64,000 nucleotides of DNA from Acidobacteriota bacterium (GCA_026393985.1 JAPKZB010000014.1:899-64898), one strand, 5' to 3'. Shown: positions 34,876 through 45,680, counted from the stretch's first letter. The notes: generated by a model not told the origin, from the letters alone. A program made the numbers and translations.

Positions 34876-37800
34876 ATGCGCCTTCCCCTAGCCGCCCTTC
34901 TTTTGCCCGCCGCGCTGGTCGCCCAGTTTGATCAGGGCCAAATCGCCGGACTCGTCCGCGACTCCTCGGAAGCCGTCGTCTCGGGGGCGTCCGTCACCGT
35001 CCAGCGGCTCCAGAACCGGGCCAAGCAGGCCATTACCTCCTCCGCCGCAGGCAGTTTCGTGTTCGCCTCCCTTCCGGTGGGCCTGTACGAAATCGCCATT
35101 GAAGCCCCGGGCTTCAAGCGGTACGTCGAAACCGGAATCAAAGTCGACGCCGCCACCCGAACCTCCCTGAATATCACCTTGCAGATCGGCGCCCTGACCG
35201 AGACCGTCTCCGTGACCGCCTCCACCGTACAAATCCAGGAGGAGACCGCCCAGATCGGCCGCGTCGTCGAGGCCAAGCAGATCACGGACCTGGCCCTCAA
35301 CGGGCGAAACCCCATCAACCTGGCTCTGATGAAGGCCGGCGTCGTCGGTGGAAACTTCAACAGTTTCAACCCGGACGACCTCGGCACCGGCGGCTTCTCG
35401 GTGAACGGCGGACGCACCACCGGAAACAACATTACTCTCGACGGCGTCAACGCCGTCCGCACCCGCTCCGGCACCGCTGCGCTCGGCGTCTTTAATGTTG
35501 ACACCATCCAAGAGGTCCAGATTCTTACCGCCACCTATCCCGCCGAGTTCGGACGCGTCTCCGACGGCCAGATCCGCTTCGTCACCAAAAGCGGCGGCTC
35601 GGACTTCCACGGCAGCCTGTACCACTTCCTGCGCAACTCCGCCCTCGACGCCAACTCCTGGACGCGGAACCAAAGCCCCAACCCCGCCGAGAACTCCCGC
35701 CCCGCCCCCTTCCGCTTCAACCAACCCGGCTACACCATCGGCGGGCCAGTCTTCCTGCCCAAGACATTCAACACGGATCGCTCCAGGATTTTCTTCTTCG
35801 TCTCGCAGGAGTGGGTTCGCTTCCGCCGCGAGCAGACCTCTACCGGCAGCACCCCTTCCCTCGCCATGCGCCGCGGCGACTTCAGCGAACTGCTCAGCGC
35901 CACCAACCCCTTTTTCGGCCGCGTCCGCATTATAAACGACCCCCTCTCCGGCCTTCCCTTCCCTGGCAACCTTATCCCCACCAACCGGACTTCCCCCAAC
36001 GGACTCGCCCTGCTCCGCGCCTTCCCGGAACCGACCCCCGGCTTCCAACAGGGCAATATCAACTGGATCACCTCATTGGCGTCGACGTCAACGCCGGACG
36101 CAACCGCGTCACCTTCTCCGGGCAAAACTACAATTACTTCGTCATCAGCCCCTTCCGCGGGAACTTCGACCGCGTGGGCGAAGTTTCCGACCGGCCCAAT
36201 CAAACCGGCTCGCTGAGCGTCACCACCACCGTCTCCCCGAACAGAATCAACGAATTCACCTTCTCCGCGGCCAACGACAAAGTCAAGATCAGCCTCGCAG
36301 GAGACCGCCCCTCTTCGCGCTCCAACTACGGCATCAACTATCCGTACCTGTTCCCGGGCACCAAGGAAAACGATCGCATCCCCACCGTCTCCGTCAACGG
36401 CTTTTCCGTGCTGGATGGCGGCCCCTACCCCGCCATCTCCTCCGGCCCGATGTATACCCTGGCGAACAATTTCACCTGGATCTCCGGCCGGCATACCTTC
36501 AAGTTCGGTGGCAACATCGAACACGCGCAGCAGAACAACTTCGACCAGATCATCATCGGTAACGTCCCTGGCGGCACCAACAACCAGAATGGCCGCTTCG
36601 AATTCCTCGATACCGGAAATCCCCAGTCCAGCGGAGTAGCGATTGCCAACGCCGCGCTCGGCGTCTTCAACTCCTACGGCGAAATCGGCCAGCGCGCCTA
36701 TACGCTGCTGCGGTCCCACGCCTTTGAAGGCTTCTTCCAGGACACTTGGCGCGTCAATCAAAAGCTCACCCTTGAACTCGGCCTCCGCTACTCCTGGTAT
36801 CAACCCTGGTTCGCCGTCTGGAACGACATCGCCAACTTTGACGCCAAAGCCTACGACCCCGCCCGGCGCACCACGGTCAACCCCGTTACCGGCGCCATCA
36901 CCGGTGGCGACCCCTACAATGGCATCGTCCTGCCCGGTACCGGCTTCCCGGAGTCAGCCCGCGGCCGGATCCCCGCCGAACTGGTCCCGAACATCAATCG
37001 CCTTTTTTCAAAGCAGCCCCGTTCCCTGATAAACGACTCGCAGGGCGCCTTTGCCCCCCGCGTGGGCATCGCCTACCGTCTTGCCAAGGGCACCGTCATC
37101 CGCACCGGGTTCGGCGCCTTCTATCACCGCACTCTGTTCCTCTCCTCCTCGCTCTTCGGCAATCCGCCCCATCAGTTGACCCAAGGCGTTACCAACGGTA
37201 GCGTGGACGCGCCGGGCGGAGCCACTCGCCGCGAGTTCCCGTTTCAGGTTCGCGCGCTCGACCGGGTTTACGCCTACCCCACGGCTTACACGTACTCTTT
37301 CTCCCTCCAGCGCCAACTTCCCCTCTCGGTCCTGCTCGACCTGGCCTATGTCGGCAAGAACTCGATCAACCTCCGCCGCTCCCGCAACCTGAATCAGCTC
37401 GCCGCCGGCACCCTGCAGCGCAACCCCGGGATAAACCCGGATGCCCTCCGCCCCTTCCACGGCCTCGGTATCATCGACTGGGCCGAACACACCGGAAGGG
37501 CCAACTACCACTCCTTCCAGCTTTCGGCCGACCGCCGCTTCGCCAACGGGTTAGGCTTCGGACTCTCCTACACCTGGTCGAAAAACATCGACAACACCGC
37601 TGCCGCCTGGGACGCCTACAACATGGAAATCACCCGTGGCCTCTCTTCGCTCGACCGGCCCCATCTGCTCAACCTCAACTTCATCTACGAACTGCCCGTC
37701 TTCCGCTCCAACCGGTACCTGGGCGGCTGGCAGATATCGGGCGTAATCTTTTATCGCTCCGGCACTCCGCTCTCCGTCCTCGATGCGACCGACACCGCCG

Positions 37801-38168
37801 GCGTCGGCCCCGGTTCCGGCGCGCAGCCCTGGAACGTCACAGGCTCGACTGCGGTCAGCGGAGATCGCGGCGTCGGCTTGCCGTGGTTCAATCGCGACGC
37901 CTTCTCCCGGCCCGCGGCTGGCACTTTCGGCAACGCTGGCGTCTCCATCATCCGGGGGCCGTCCTTCCAGAACTGGGACGCCGCGCTGTTTAAGAATTTC
38001 CGCATCACGGAACGGTTCAACGCTCAGTTTCGCGCCGAAGCCTTCAACTTCCCGAACCAGCCGGTGCTCGCCAATCCCGTCGTCGATCCCCGCAACGGGG
38101 CCTTCGGCCGCATCCAGTCGAAGACGAACGAGCGTAACCTCCAACTCGGCCTGAAGCTACTCTTCTGA
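34876..38168 (+). pseudogene. Oar-like TonB-dependent receptor with a frameshift
   Basis: About 1097 codons in two frames. Frame one (34876 to about 36070; AGGAG ribosome-binding site) encodes a signal peptide (PLAALLLPAALVAQ) and a carboxypeptidase-regulatory domain (about 20-100; QIAGLVRDSSEAVVSGASVT). The plug follows (VNGGRTTGNNITLDGVNAVR, IQEVQILTATYPAEFGRVSD) with the first barrel strands. Frame two (about 36070-38168) continues GVDVNAGRNRVTF through the barrel to the last strand ERNLQLGLKLLF, with a C-terminal Phe. A single indel near 36070 breaks it. Such receptors import large substrates, likely oligosaccharides or peptides, using TonB. Three bases separate it from the sulfatase, so the pair was an import-plus-desulfation operon. 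The codon use and coding strand look normal, so the lesion is recent or a sequence error. Confidence 0.85.
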
Positions 38169-38171
38169 CCT

Positions 38172-39530
38172 ATGCCACTCTCCCGCCGCCAGTTCCTCGC
38201 TACCATCGGAGGCGCCGCCTGCGCCCAGCCCGCGGCCTCCCCGCTGAACCTAATCTGCATCATCGCCGACCAACACTCCGGTATCTGTCTCCCCGCGGCC
38301 GGAGATCCCTACATCAAGGTCCCGAACCTCGAACGCCTCGCGCGGTCCGGCGTTACGTTTCTCGACACCTGCACGGCCGGCCTGACCTGCGCGCCCTCCC
38401 GCGCCTCCATGGACACCGGACTCCACGTCAGCTCTCATGGCGTCCGCACCAACGGCCTCGCCATTCCCGCCGATGTTCCGTCCATCCACCGGGAACTCGA
38501 GCGCCACGGCTACATCGTCTCCCAGGATCCCAGAGCCTACGCCGAATGGGCAAAGTCGCTAGGCTACGAGGATATCGACAATCGCATCATCGGCTCCCGC
38601 GCACTGGCCAAACTCATTCCCACGCCCTACCGGTTCGAGACGGGCAGGGCGGGTCTGGCGCCGGAACACACCTACGACGCTTATGTCACCAACGCGGCAC
38701 TCCGCTTTCTCGAAGCCAACCAGCAGCGCCGCTTCTGCTGCTGGGTCCGCCTGCATGGCTCGCATGACCCCTACGTGGTGCCTCGCCCGTACGACACACT
38801 GTACGACCCTGCTAAGCTGGCTTTGCCCGCCTACCGCGCTGGAGAGTACGACGACAAACCGGCCCGTCAAAAGCGCACGTGGTCTACCAACCAACACGCC
38901 GACCAACTCACGGATGAGCACCTGAAAACGATCCTCGCCCACTACTACGGTATGGTTTCCTACACCGACCATCTGGTCGGGCAGATCCTGGACCGCGTGG
39001 AAGCCTTGGGCTTGGCCGGAAACACGGTTATCGTCTATACCGCCGACCACGGTGACACCATGGGCCGCCACCGGATGTTCACGAAGGGCTTCGCCTTCTA
39101 CGAGCCCGCCGTCCGGGTCCCCTGGATCGTCCGCACGCCCCAGCCGCTGCCGCGCGCTAAAGTGGTGCACCAGCCCGCCTCGGGAGTTGACATGTTGCCG
39201 ACGCTCCTCGAACTCATGAACCTCCCGGCGCTGCCCAACCTGCATGGCGAATCGATGGTTCCCCATTGGCGCGAGAATTTGCCCGTCACTGACCGCGCGA
39301 TCTTTGGGGGCCAGGGGTTTGAGGGCGCGGACCGCGCCGTGATGATGCGCACCCAACGCTGGAAGTTGACGCGGTATGACGAGGGAGGTTGGGAGCTCTA
39401 CGACCGCCAGAAGGATCCGGACGAACTCCGCAATCTACACGACGATCCGGCGCACCAGGAAATCGTTGCCGACCTCAAAGCGCGGCTCGCAACCTGGGAT
39501 CGCGGGCACGCGCACCGCCCCCGTCAATAG
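38172..39530 (+). CDS. Exported Cys-type sulfatase, partner of the TonB receptor
   Basis: A 452-residue protein. Tat-like N-terminus (SRRQFLATIGGAACA), metal-binding ADQH near residue 33, and the formylglycine motif C-A-P-S-R at C73 (LTCAPSRASMDTG). The second metal site is IVYTADHGDTMGRH (about 295) and the C-terminal substrate-pocket domain contains ELYDRQKDPDELRNL. It hydrolyses sulfate esters after Cys is converted to formylglycine by an activating enzyme not present in this window. It starts three bases after the receptor stop, so it is translated from the same mRNA. The last seven bases overlap the convergent gene's end. Confidence 0.92.
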   Translation: MPLSRRQFLATIGGAACAQPAASPLNLICIIADQHSGICLPAAGDPYIKVPNLERLARSGVTFLDTCTAGLTCAPSRASMDTGLHVSSHGVRTNGLAIPADVPSIHRELERHGYIVSQDPRAYAEWAKSLGYEDIDNRIIGSRALAKLIPTPYRFETGRAGLAPEHTYDAYVTNAALRFLEANQQRRFCCWVRLHGSHDPYVVPRPYDTLYDPAKLALPAYRAGEYDDKPARQKRTWSTNQHADQLTDEHLKTILAHYYGMVSYTDHLVGQILDRVEALGLAGNTVIVYTADHGDTMGRHRMFTKGFAFYEPAVRVPWIVRTPQPLPRAKVVHQPASGVDMLPTLLELMNLPALPNLHGESMVPHWRENLPVTDRAIFGGQGFEGADRAVMMRTQRWKLTRYDEGGWELYDRQKDPDELRNLHDDPAHQEIVADLKARLATWDRGHAHRPRQ

Positions 39531-40321
39531 GGGCTGGTCGACGCTTGGTCCGCCGCCAAGGTCATCCCCGTGGACACGGTGGTCTGCCCATCTTTTAAGA
39601 GCAGCGCCATCCCCGCCAACGTGCGGTTCTCATAGCGGTCGGCCCCAGGAAACGAAACAAACCAGTGCATGGTCCCTCGAAAGTCCTTTAACTCGGGAAA
39701 GCGTTCGAGCAGATCGACGAAGACCTGGGCCCTATTCTCCATATAGACCTGTTCCCTCCGGACGAGGGCGCCGGATTGATCCCGGAACTCGAGATCCAGG
39801 GTCGTGGTGGTGGTCAGCGTGACCCAGATGATTTCCGCCCTGGCTGCCGGATCGGACAGATCGAGCGGCACCACCGATTTTTTCTCGTGCGCGGCCGTCA
39901 GGGGCACCTGAATCCGTTGGAGAACCTTGTCCCCATCGCGTTGGACTAAGGTGGCAAACGCGCCGAAAGGCTGATCGCCAACCGCATAAAGTTCCACGAA
40001 TCCCCGCGTCAGCCTCTCCGGAGTTCCACTGGTCTCGACGACCGAAACCGCGCCGGGCAGCAGAACAGCGTCCACCGTATTGCGGGACACTGTGCCATTG
40101 GTCGCCCGTAGTCTCAGGGGCCACTCCTCCGCGAAGCCGCCTGGCGAAAGGAACGAGAGAACAATCGTCGCGGGCTTTTCGGAGAGATTGATCACGGTGA
40201 CCTGCGTCGCCCAGCCGGCCCCGTCGTGGATCAATGGAAGGAAGCGGCCGACAGGTCCAACGGTGGCCGCCGGGAGCACACCAGCCAGAAGGAACATCAC
40301 GAGAAAAATAGGCAGCACCAT
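39524..40321 (-). CDS. Secreted hypothetical protein
   Basis: About 265 residues with a signal peptide (VLPIFLVMFLLAGVLPAATV). The mature part begins GRFLPLIHDGAGWATQVTVI followed by NLSEKPATIVLSFLSPGG, a beta-sandwich-like pattern. The second half repeats a similar layout (VPLDLSDPAARAEIIWVTLT, then GMALLLKDGQTTVSTGM). I associate this 'AGW.TQ..LIN...' type with acidobacterial secreted proteins of unknown function. The ATG at 40321 is preferred over an upstream TTG at 40342. It converges on and overlaps the sulfatase gene by seven bases. Confidence 0.65.
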   Translation of the reverse strand: MVLPIFLVMFLLAGVLPAATVGPVGRFLPLIHDGAGWATQVTVINLSEKPATIVLSFLSPGGFAEEWPLRLRATNGTVSRNTVDAVLLPGAVSVVETSGTPERLTRGFVELYAVGDQPFGAFATLVQRDGDKVLQRIQVPLTAAHEKKSVVPLDLSDPAARAEIIWVTLTTTTTLDLEFRDQSGALVRREQVYMENRAQVFVDLLERFPELKDFRGTMHWFVSFPGADRYENRTLAGMALLLKDGQTTVSTGMTLAADQASTSPY

Positions 40322-40893
40322 ACTTCTAGCTACCCGCTGCAAATTACATCAGAGTGACAACGGCATGAAATCGATGAGGTGGAGTCTGCGTACTGGCGAT
40401 ATCCGGAAGCAAGTACCGAAAAATGGTTTCGAAGAGCATTCCTCGATCAGCGTAGCGGCTCGCCGAGGGTTCTTTGCACAGGCACGCAGGATTGGTTGCG
40501 TTTGCAAGCGGTAGGGCGGCTTGACCGGAACGGGCCGGGACTGGTCAAGGCATGGCAGGCGAGGCAGCGCCGAACCGGAGGGATGAGATCGCGGTAGGGG
40601 GTTGTTCCCAGGAAGTCGACGCCAGGAAGCGAGTAACGGTAACGCGGTGACCATCGAGAGGAAGGATTCCCTGGCCGGAGCGGACGCCCCTTTTGCTTGG
40701 GAGCCAAGTTAGCGGCGGGCGATGTGACGAAGGTTCGCAGCCATCGCACCGGGCACGATCACGATATCCGCCTTCAGGAACCACCGGGGAACCGAGGCGG
40801 TGAACGTTCGAGAAAGCTTCGTTTATGCGCGACGATGGCGGGCGCGGAGAGTTCGCTCTGACCGGCCAGACCTATTCGCCGGAGGACTCACCA
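40322..40893. other. Intergenic region without a recognised gene
   Basis: About 570 bp. Frames on both strands are short and lack conserved blocks. The sequence from 40820 to 40893 is open in the plus direction (MRDDGGRGEFALTGQTYSPE) but was not matched to a family. No palindromic repeat unit is present. Confidence 0.45.
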
Positions 40894-42027
40894 TCAAGTT
40901 CTATGCTCCCAGGGGCGCGTGGTGGTGAGGTCCACCGAGGATTCGAGTGGGCCTGACCATTTTCGGCCATAGACGAGGAGGGGCACCTGGGCTTCGTGGA
41001 GGGAGCCATGGGTGCGGACCTGGACGGGGCGGCGGACCTGGTCGAGGGCGCCGAGGGCGGTGATTTTGTCGGCGAGGAGGAAGAGATCGCCGGTACGTTC
41101 GGGCAGGAGGCGGAAGCGCCGGGCTGCCTCAGCACGGGTGAGGACCGCTTCGATGCCGGGCTCGGCGGCGAGGATCTGGCGGGCCTGAGGAAGGTCCTGG
41201 AGATTGCCGAGATCAAGATAGAGGGAACCACCGAGGTCTTTGTGGTGGATTTTGTGTTTGTCGGCGATGGCGGGCACGGCGCGGGTGGAGATACCGTGGA
41301 GGGCGAGCAGGCGTTCGGGGTCGATGGCGCGGGATTTGGCGTTCATGCCGTGGTCGGCGCAGAGGTAGAGTTCGAGTTTGGGGTGGCCGTCGAGGATGCG
41401 GCCGAGGTGGCGGTCGAGGTTGTGGAGATGCTCGAGGGACTCGGGGGTGTTGGGGGCGTGGGTGTGCATGATGTAGTCGCTGGTGGTGAGATAGAGCAGG
41501 TCTACATCGGGACGGCGGAGGGCTTGGAGGCCCTGTTCGAAGACCCAGTAGGTGGTTTCGGCCTCGTACATGGGGATGCCTTGTTTTTCGGCGGAAAGGG
41601 AGGAGTCGGCATCGACGCCGATGAGGGAGCGGATCTTTTCTTTAGCGCCGACGAAGGCGGTTTTCCAGCCTTTTTGCCGGGCGGAGGCGAGCAGGGTGGG
41701 TCGTTTGAGGTACCTGGCATCGGCCATTTCGACCACCTTTTGGAGGTCTGGATCGAAGAAGGTATTGGCGGTGATGCCGTGAGCTTCGGGGTAGGTGCCG
41801 GTGGCGAGGGAGGCGCTGTTGACGTTGGTTAGGGAGGGCATGGCGCCCTGGCCGATTTTGAAGGTGCCAGCGCGGATGGCGCGCTGCAGGTTGGGCATGT
41901 CGCTCTTGGCGAGGTATTCGGGTCCGAATCCGTCGATGAGGCAGACGACGATTTTCGGTCGGACGGGCGCAGCGGCGGCGCGGGTAAGGGCGAGAGAGGC
42001 GGAGGCGCAGAAGAAGCGGCGGTTCAT
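40894..42027 (-). CDS. Phosphonoacetate-hydrolase-like alkaline-phosphatase superfamily enzyme
   Basis: A 377-residue exported protein (leader RRFFCASASLALTRAAAAP). It follows the PhnA layout: IVVCLIDGFGPEYL (first metal Asp), MPSLTNVNSASLATGTYPEA (nucleophile Thr in SLTN), HGITANTFFD, KRPTLLASARQKGWKTAFVG with AKEKIRSLIG, YLTTSDYIMH (Asp/His metal site), CADHGMNAKS, ADKHKIHHKDLGGSLYLDL and THGSLHEAQVPLLV (late His). PhnA cleaves the C-P bond of phosphonoacetate; related enzymes cleave nucleotide or phosphodiester substrates. The specificity is inferred. The ribosome-binding site AAGGAA overlaps the neighbouring stop: the TonB receptor gene ends 8 bp upstream on the same strand, so the two genes form a receptor-hydrolase operon. 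Confidence 0.82.
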   Translation of the reverse strand: MNRRFFCASASLALTRAAAAPVRPKIVVCLIDGFGPEYLAKSDMPNLQRAIRAGTFKIGQGAMPSLTNVNSASLATGTYPEAHGITANTFFDPDLQKVVEMADARYLKRPTLLASARQKGWKTAFVGAKEKIRSLIGVDADSSLSAEKQGIPMYEAETTYWVFEQGLQALRRPDVDLLYLTTSDYIMHTHAPNTPESLEHLHNLDRHLGRILDGHPKLELYLCADHGMNAKSRAIDPERLLALHGISTRAVPAIADKHKIHHKDLGGSLYLDLGNLQDLPQARQILAAEPGIEAVLTRAEAARRFRLLPERTGDLFLLADKITALGALDQVRRPVQVRTHGSLHEAQVPLLVYGRKWSGPLESSVDLTTTRPWEHRT

Positions 42028-42035
42028 GGGTTTCC

Positions 42036-45000
42036 TTAGAATGTCATACGGAAAGTGAACTGGAGGAGCCTGGGGGTGCTGGCGAACTGGGAGACTCTAC
42101 CGAAGTTGGTATCGAGAGGATTGACGCTGGGGTTGCCGAGGACCTGTTTGTTGGGGGCGTTAATGAGATCGCCGCGCAGGGACATTTTGAGGTGTTCGGT
42201 GATCTGGAAATTCTTGAGGATATTGGCGTCCAACTGCAGAAGGGTTTCCGTGCGGAGCCAGTTCATGCGATTGGGAAAGGCGCGGGCGTGGAAGGTGCCC
42301 GGGACTCGCGCGGGGGAGCGTTCGAAGAGTTCTGTCCGGAACCAGCGATCCTGGGTCCGTTCGGAGGGGGGCAGGACGATGTCGCGGTAGTTGGTGCCGA
42401 GAAAGAAGACGTTGCCGAAGTCGATACACTCTCCGCTTTGGCGCTGGGAGGTAACTCCGATTTGCCAGCCACCGGCCAAGCGTTTGGCCCAGCCCTCCCG
42501 CAGCCAGGGTTTGCCGGCGCCGAAGGGGAGTTCGTAGATGGTGGTGACCACCCAGCGATGGGGGCGGGAGCCGTCGCTTTCGCGCCAGATTGGTTTGGTG
42601 TCGTAGGCATTCTCGAACCAGTCGCGGGACATGGTGTGGGCCCATTCGTAGTGAGTGTTGAAGAGGAATCCGTTCCGGAAGCGGCGTTCGAGACGGACGA
42701 TCAGAGAGCTTACCTTGTTTTCGCCGATGGGTTCGAGGGATTGCGTCAAGGCCGTGTACTGCGGGAATGGGCGAAGCAACTGATTTTTCCGGATGACGGG
42801 GGAGGTGAAGAGGGCTAACGTGGATAGGTCGTTGTAGAGGGCGGGGTTGGCAGTGCGTAGTCCGGTGAGATTGGTTAACCGGAAGGGATTGGTGACATTG
42901 CGATTCAACTCGGCATCGACGGCGGCGTTGCGGGAGTTCCCGGTGGCCCAGTAAGGCTGCGGCAGGGCGTTGAGATCTCGCCGGACGCCCAGATTGGGAA
43001 CATAGCCCCAGTTATAGCTCACGCCGAGGAGCATATCCTTCCAGAGTAATCGTTCGAGTTCGAGGCGCATTTTATTGGCCTGAGCCGGGGAGAAGGAGGT
43101 CCCGATGAAGTCATAGCCGCGCCCGAGCAGGCTGTTGCCGCCGAGGGTATTTCCGGCGGGAAGATCGAAGCGGGTACCGTCAGCGCGGACCGGGAAGGGA
43201 TTAGTTAAGGGATTATTCGTGGGCGCCGCGAAGTAGCCATGGTTCCAGGTGGCGCCGGCCTCGTCGGTGATGTTGGTAAGGGTGGCACGGTTATACCCGA
43301 ACTGGTTAGGGAAGGTATGTGTTGTGTTGAGGGTATCGTAGTAGACGCCGAAGCCGCCGCGCAGGACGGTGTTCGCGGTGAGTTGGTAGGCGAAGCCGAA
43401 GCGGGGCATGATGCGGGTGGTGGAATTGGTGAGGGTTCGGGGAGCGTTCTTGCCAAGGTAGTCGGGGGCGCCGGCGACCCGAAAGCTCGCGGGCGAGACT
43501 TCGGCAAGCGGGGCGCGGGCATAGGCGGTCTGGACGGCTTCGCTGATGGCGAGGTTGGCGGAGGGATCGAACCCGCGGAGACCGCGGTTGAAGCGCTCGA
43601 CGATACCGCCTTCGTATTCGAGGCGCAAGCCGAGGTTGACGGACAATCGGGAGTTGACGCGCCAATTGTCCTGGAAGTAGTACCCCTGACGCGGTGTGGT
43701 GCCGTAGTAGGAGTCGTTGGTATCTACCTGGACAACCGAGGGCACGCCGAGCATAAATGCGGCCCATTCGGTGCCGAGCGTGCCGACCCCGACGGCTGCT
43801 GAGGTCTGACGCATCAAATCGTTATTGAAGCGGAAGAGGCCCGAGGTGTAACCGGGATAGCTGAGGCCCGAATCGCCGCCGAGGCTGTAATACATTCTGG
43901 GATCGAAGCCGAGCGTCAGGCTATGGCGACCGATGTACTTCGACAATTGCACGCGAAGCGAACCGACGGAGGTGGGCAGCAGAGCCACGCGCGGGTTGCT
44001 GATCTGCCGGTAGTTGGAAAAGGCAATCGAGGGGAGGGTATTCTGGTTTCCAGCTTTCTGGTCAAGATATTCCGGCAACCCGACCTGGGTTGGTTTGTAG
44101 CTCCATTGGACTTCGTTGAGAGGGCGATTGTCCCAATAGCGATTGTAAGAGAGGTTGATATTCAGCAGAGTAGAGGCGCTGAAGGTGTGCACGTAGTCGA
44201 TGCTGCCGCCGATGTTATTGCGGCGCAGCGCTTCGGAGTGGAGGCCCGGAAAGGTGCTGTAGGACCAATCCTGGCGGTCATTACTGAATTTGTTGTAGCT
44301 CCAACGGAAGAAGAAACGGTCGCGGGCCGTGGCGTTCCAGTCGACGCGATTCTGCAGGGCAAAGTAGTCGTACTTGACCAGAGGATCAGAAAACAGGTTA
44401 TTGTTCCCGTCGAGATCGGCAATGGCGGGGTTATTGGGGAGAGGATAGACCTTGGAGTAGAAGTCATACATTTTGGGATTGGCCACGCGGCTGAGCGGGA
44501 CCTGATTGCCGGGAATGGCGTCGCGCACGAAGAGCCCGGTGGCGGGATTGAGGCGGGTGGTCATGGGGTCATAAATCTGGTAGCGGGCGGCGTTCAGCCG
44601 AAGGAGGCGGGAAAAGTCGCCGCGGCGTTCTTCGGCGGTGGGGACGGTATAGATCTTGCGGGCTGTTTCGAGGTCGAAGAAGCGCTCGGTCTGGCCCGAG
44701 TAGATGAAGAAGAAGAACAGTTTGTTCTTGCCGTTGTAGAGTTTTGGAATGCGGACGGGTCCGCCGAGGGCACCCGAGTAGGTGTTGGACCGGCCGGAGG
44801 GCTGGCGGGGCTGGGCGCGCAGCTCGTTGGCGAGGGCGGTGTTCCCAGCTAGTTCGGCCGCGCGGATGCGTCCCCAATAGACGCCGCTATCGGTGCTGGC
44901 GGTGGCGTTCCAGCGCTGCTGCCAGTGAGTATTGGTGAGCGTTCCGTGATAGTCGTTCGTTCCGGACTTGGTGGTCATCATGACGTAAGCGCCGGTGGAG

Positions 45001-45680
45001 TGGCCGACGGTGGCATCGAAGGTAATGGATTCGACGCGCATCTCCTGAATGGCGTCGGTGATGGGGAGGTAGGCAGCGCGGCGGAACTGTCCGCTGTTGG
45101 GAGATCCATCGATGGACCACTCGTTGCCGCCGACGGCGCCGGTTGCTCCATGGCTGGAGCTGGCGTTGGTGAAACTTAGGTTGGGGTTGCCGAAATTCAG
45201 CTTTTGCATGCCCACGTTCAGGCCGGCCTGCAGGATGAGGCTGTTGCTCAGGGTAGGCAGGTCCATCACGGCCTTGTTATTCATGACCTGTGCCGAGGAT
45301 CCACCTAGGGTGTTGAGGAGGGGAGCTTCTTCGGTGACGGTAATTGCAGAAGCGGCATCACCGACTTCGAGGCGGATGCTGAGGTCGACGCGCGCTCCGA
45401 GCAGAAGCGTGATTCCCGAGCGTCGGTAAGTCTTGAAGCCGGCGGCTTCGGCGGTAAGCTCGTAGGCACCCTGGACGAGAAAGGGTGCCTCGAAGGAGCC
45501 GGCGTCGTTACTGCGAATTCTGGTCGCGACCCCGGTCTCGGTGTTCCCAATGGTGATTTGCGCATTGGGGACGGAGGAGCCAGAAGCGTCCTTGATTTGG
45601 CCGGTAATGGTGGCACGGGTCTCCTGGGCCGACAGCGGAAAAACAAGCGCAAAAAGAGCGATAACCGAGCGGAGAGTCAT
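42036..45680 (-). CDS. Oar-like TonB-dependent outer-membrane receptor (intact)
   Basis: A 1214-residue protein. Signal peptide (RSVIALFALVFPLSAQ), carboxypeptidase-regulatory domain (about 23-105; ATITGQIKDASGSSVPNAQI), plug domain (about 120-240; GGNEWSIDGSPNSG, FDATVGHSTGAYVMMTTKSG) and a long 22-strand-type barrel. It ends ASTPRLLQFTFRMTF with the terminal aromatic Phe. Oar-type receptors take up bulky ligands with TonB energy. It is followed at 8 bp by the phosphonoacetate-hydrolase-like gene, which suggests import or surface handling of a phosphorus- or phosphonate-bearing substrate. A TAACCT box lies 9 nt before the ATG, and there is no Shine-Dalgarno sequence. Confidence 0.92.
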   Translation of the reverse strand: MTLRSVIALFALVFPLSAQETRATITGQIKDASGSSVPNAQITIGNTETGVATRIRSNDAGSFEAPFLVQGAYELTAEAAGFKTYRRSGITLLLGARVDLSIRLEVGDAASAITVTEEAPLLNTLGGSSAQVMNNKAVMDLPTLSNSLILQAGLNVGMQKLNFGNPNLSFTNASSSHGATGAVGGNEWSIDGSPNSGQFRRAAYLPITDAIQEMRVESITFDATVGHSTGAYVMMTTKSGTNDYHGTLTNTHWQQRWNATASTDSGVYWGRIRAAELAGNTALANELRAQPRQPSGRSNTYSGALGGPVRIPKLYNGKNKLFFFFIYSGQTERFFDLETARKIYTVPTAEERRGDFSRLLRLNAARYQIYDPMTTRLNPATGLFVRDAIPGNQVPLSRVANPKMYDFYSKVYPLPNNPAIADLDGNNNLFSDPLVKYDYFALQNRVDWNATARDRFFFRWSYNKFSNDRQDWSYSTFPGLHSEALRRNNIGGSIDYVHTFSASTLLNINLSYNRYWDNRPLNEVQWSYKPTQVGLPEYLDQKAGNQNTLPSIAFSNYRQISNPRVALLPTSVGSLRVQLSKYIGRHSLTLGFDPRMYYSLGGDSGLSYPGYTSGLFRFNNDLMRQTSAAVGVGTLGTEWAAFMLGVPSVVQVDTNDSYYGTTPRQGYYFQDNWRVNSRLSVNLGLRLEYEGGIVERFNRGLRGFDPSANLAISEAVQTAYARAPLAEVSPASFRVAGAPDYLGKNAPRTLTNSTTRIMPRFGFAYQLTANTVLRGGFGVYYDTLNTTHTFPNQFGYNRATLTNITDEAGATWNHGYFAAPTNNPLTNPFPVRADGTRFDLPAGNTLGGNSLLGRGYDFIGTSFSPAQANKMRLELERLLWKDMLLGVSYNWGYVPNLGVRRDLNALPQPYWATGNSRNAAVDAELNRNVTNPFRLTNLTGLRTANPALYNDLSTLALFTSPVIRKNQLLRPFPQYTALTQSLEPIGENKVSSLIVRLERRFRNGFLFNTHYEWAHTMSRDWFENAYDTKPIWRESDGSRPHRWVVTTIYELPFGAGKPWLREGWAKRLAGGWQIGVTSQRQSGECIDFGNVFFLGTNYRDIVLPPSERTQDRWFRTELFERSPARVPGTFHARAFPNRMNWLRTETLLQLDANILKNFQITEHLKMSLRGDLINAPNKQVLGNPSVNPLDTNFGRVSQFASTPRLLQFTFRMTF

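Noticed and set aside
34888-36048. Minus-strand frame opposite the TonB receptor
   Set aside because: The composition is repetitive and the receptor signal, plug and barrel on the plus strand explain the sequence.
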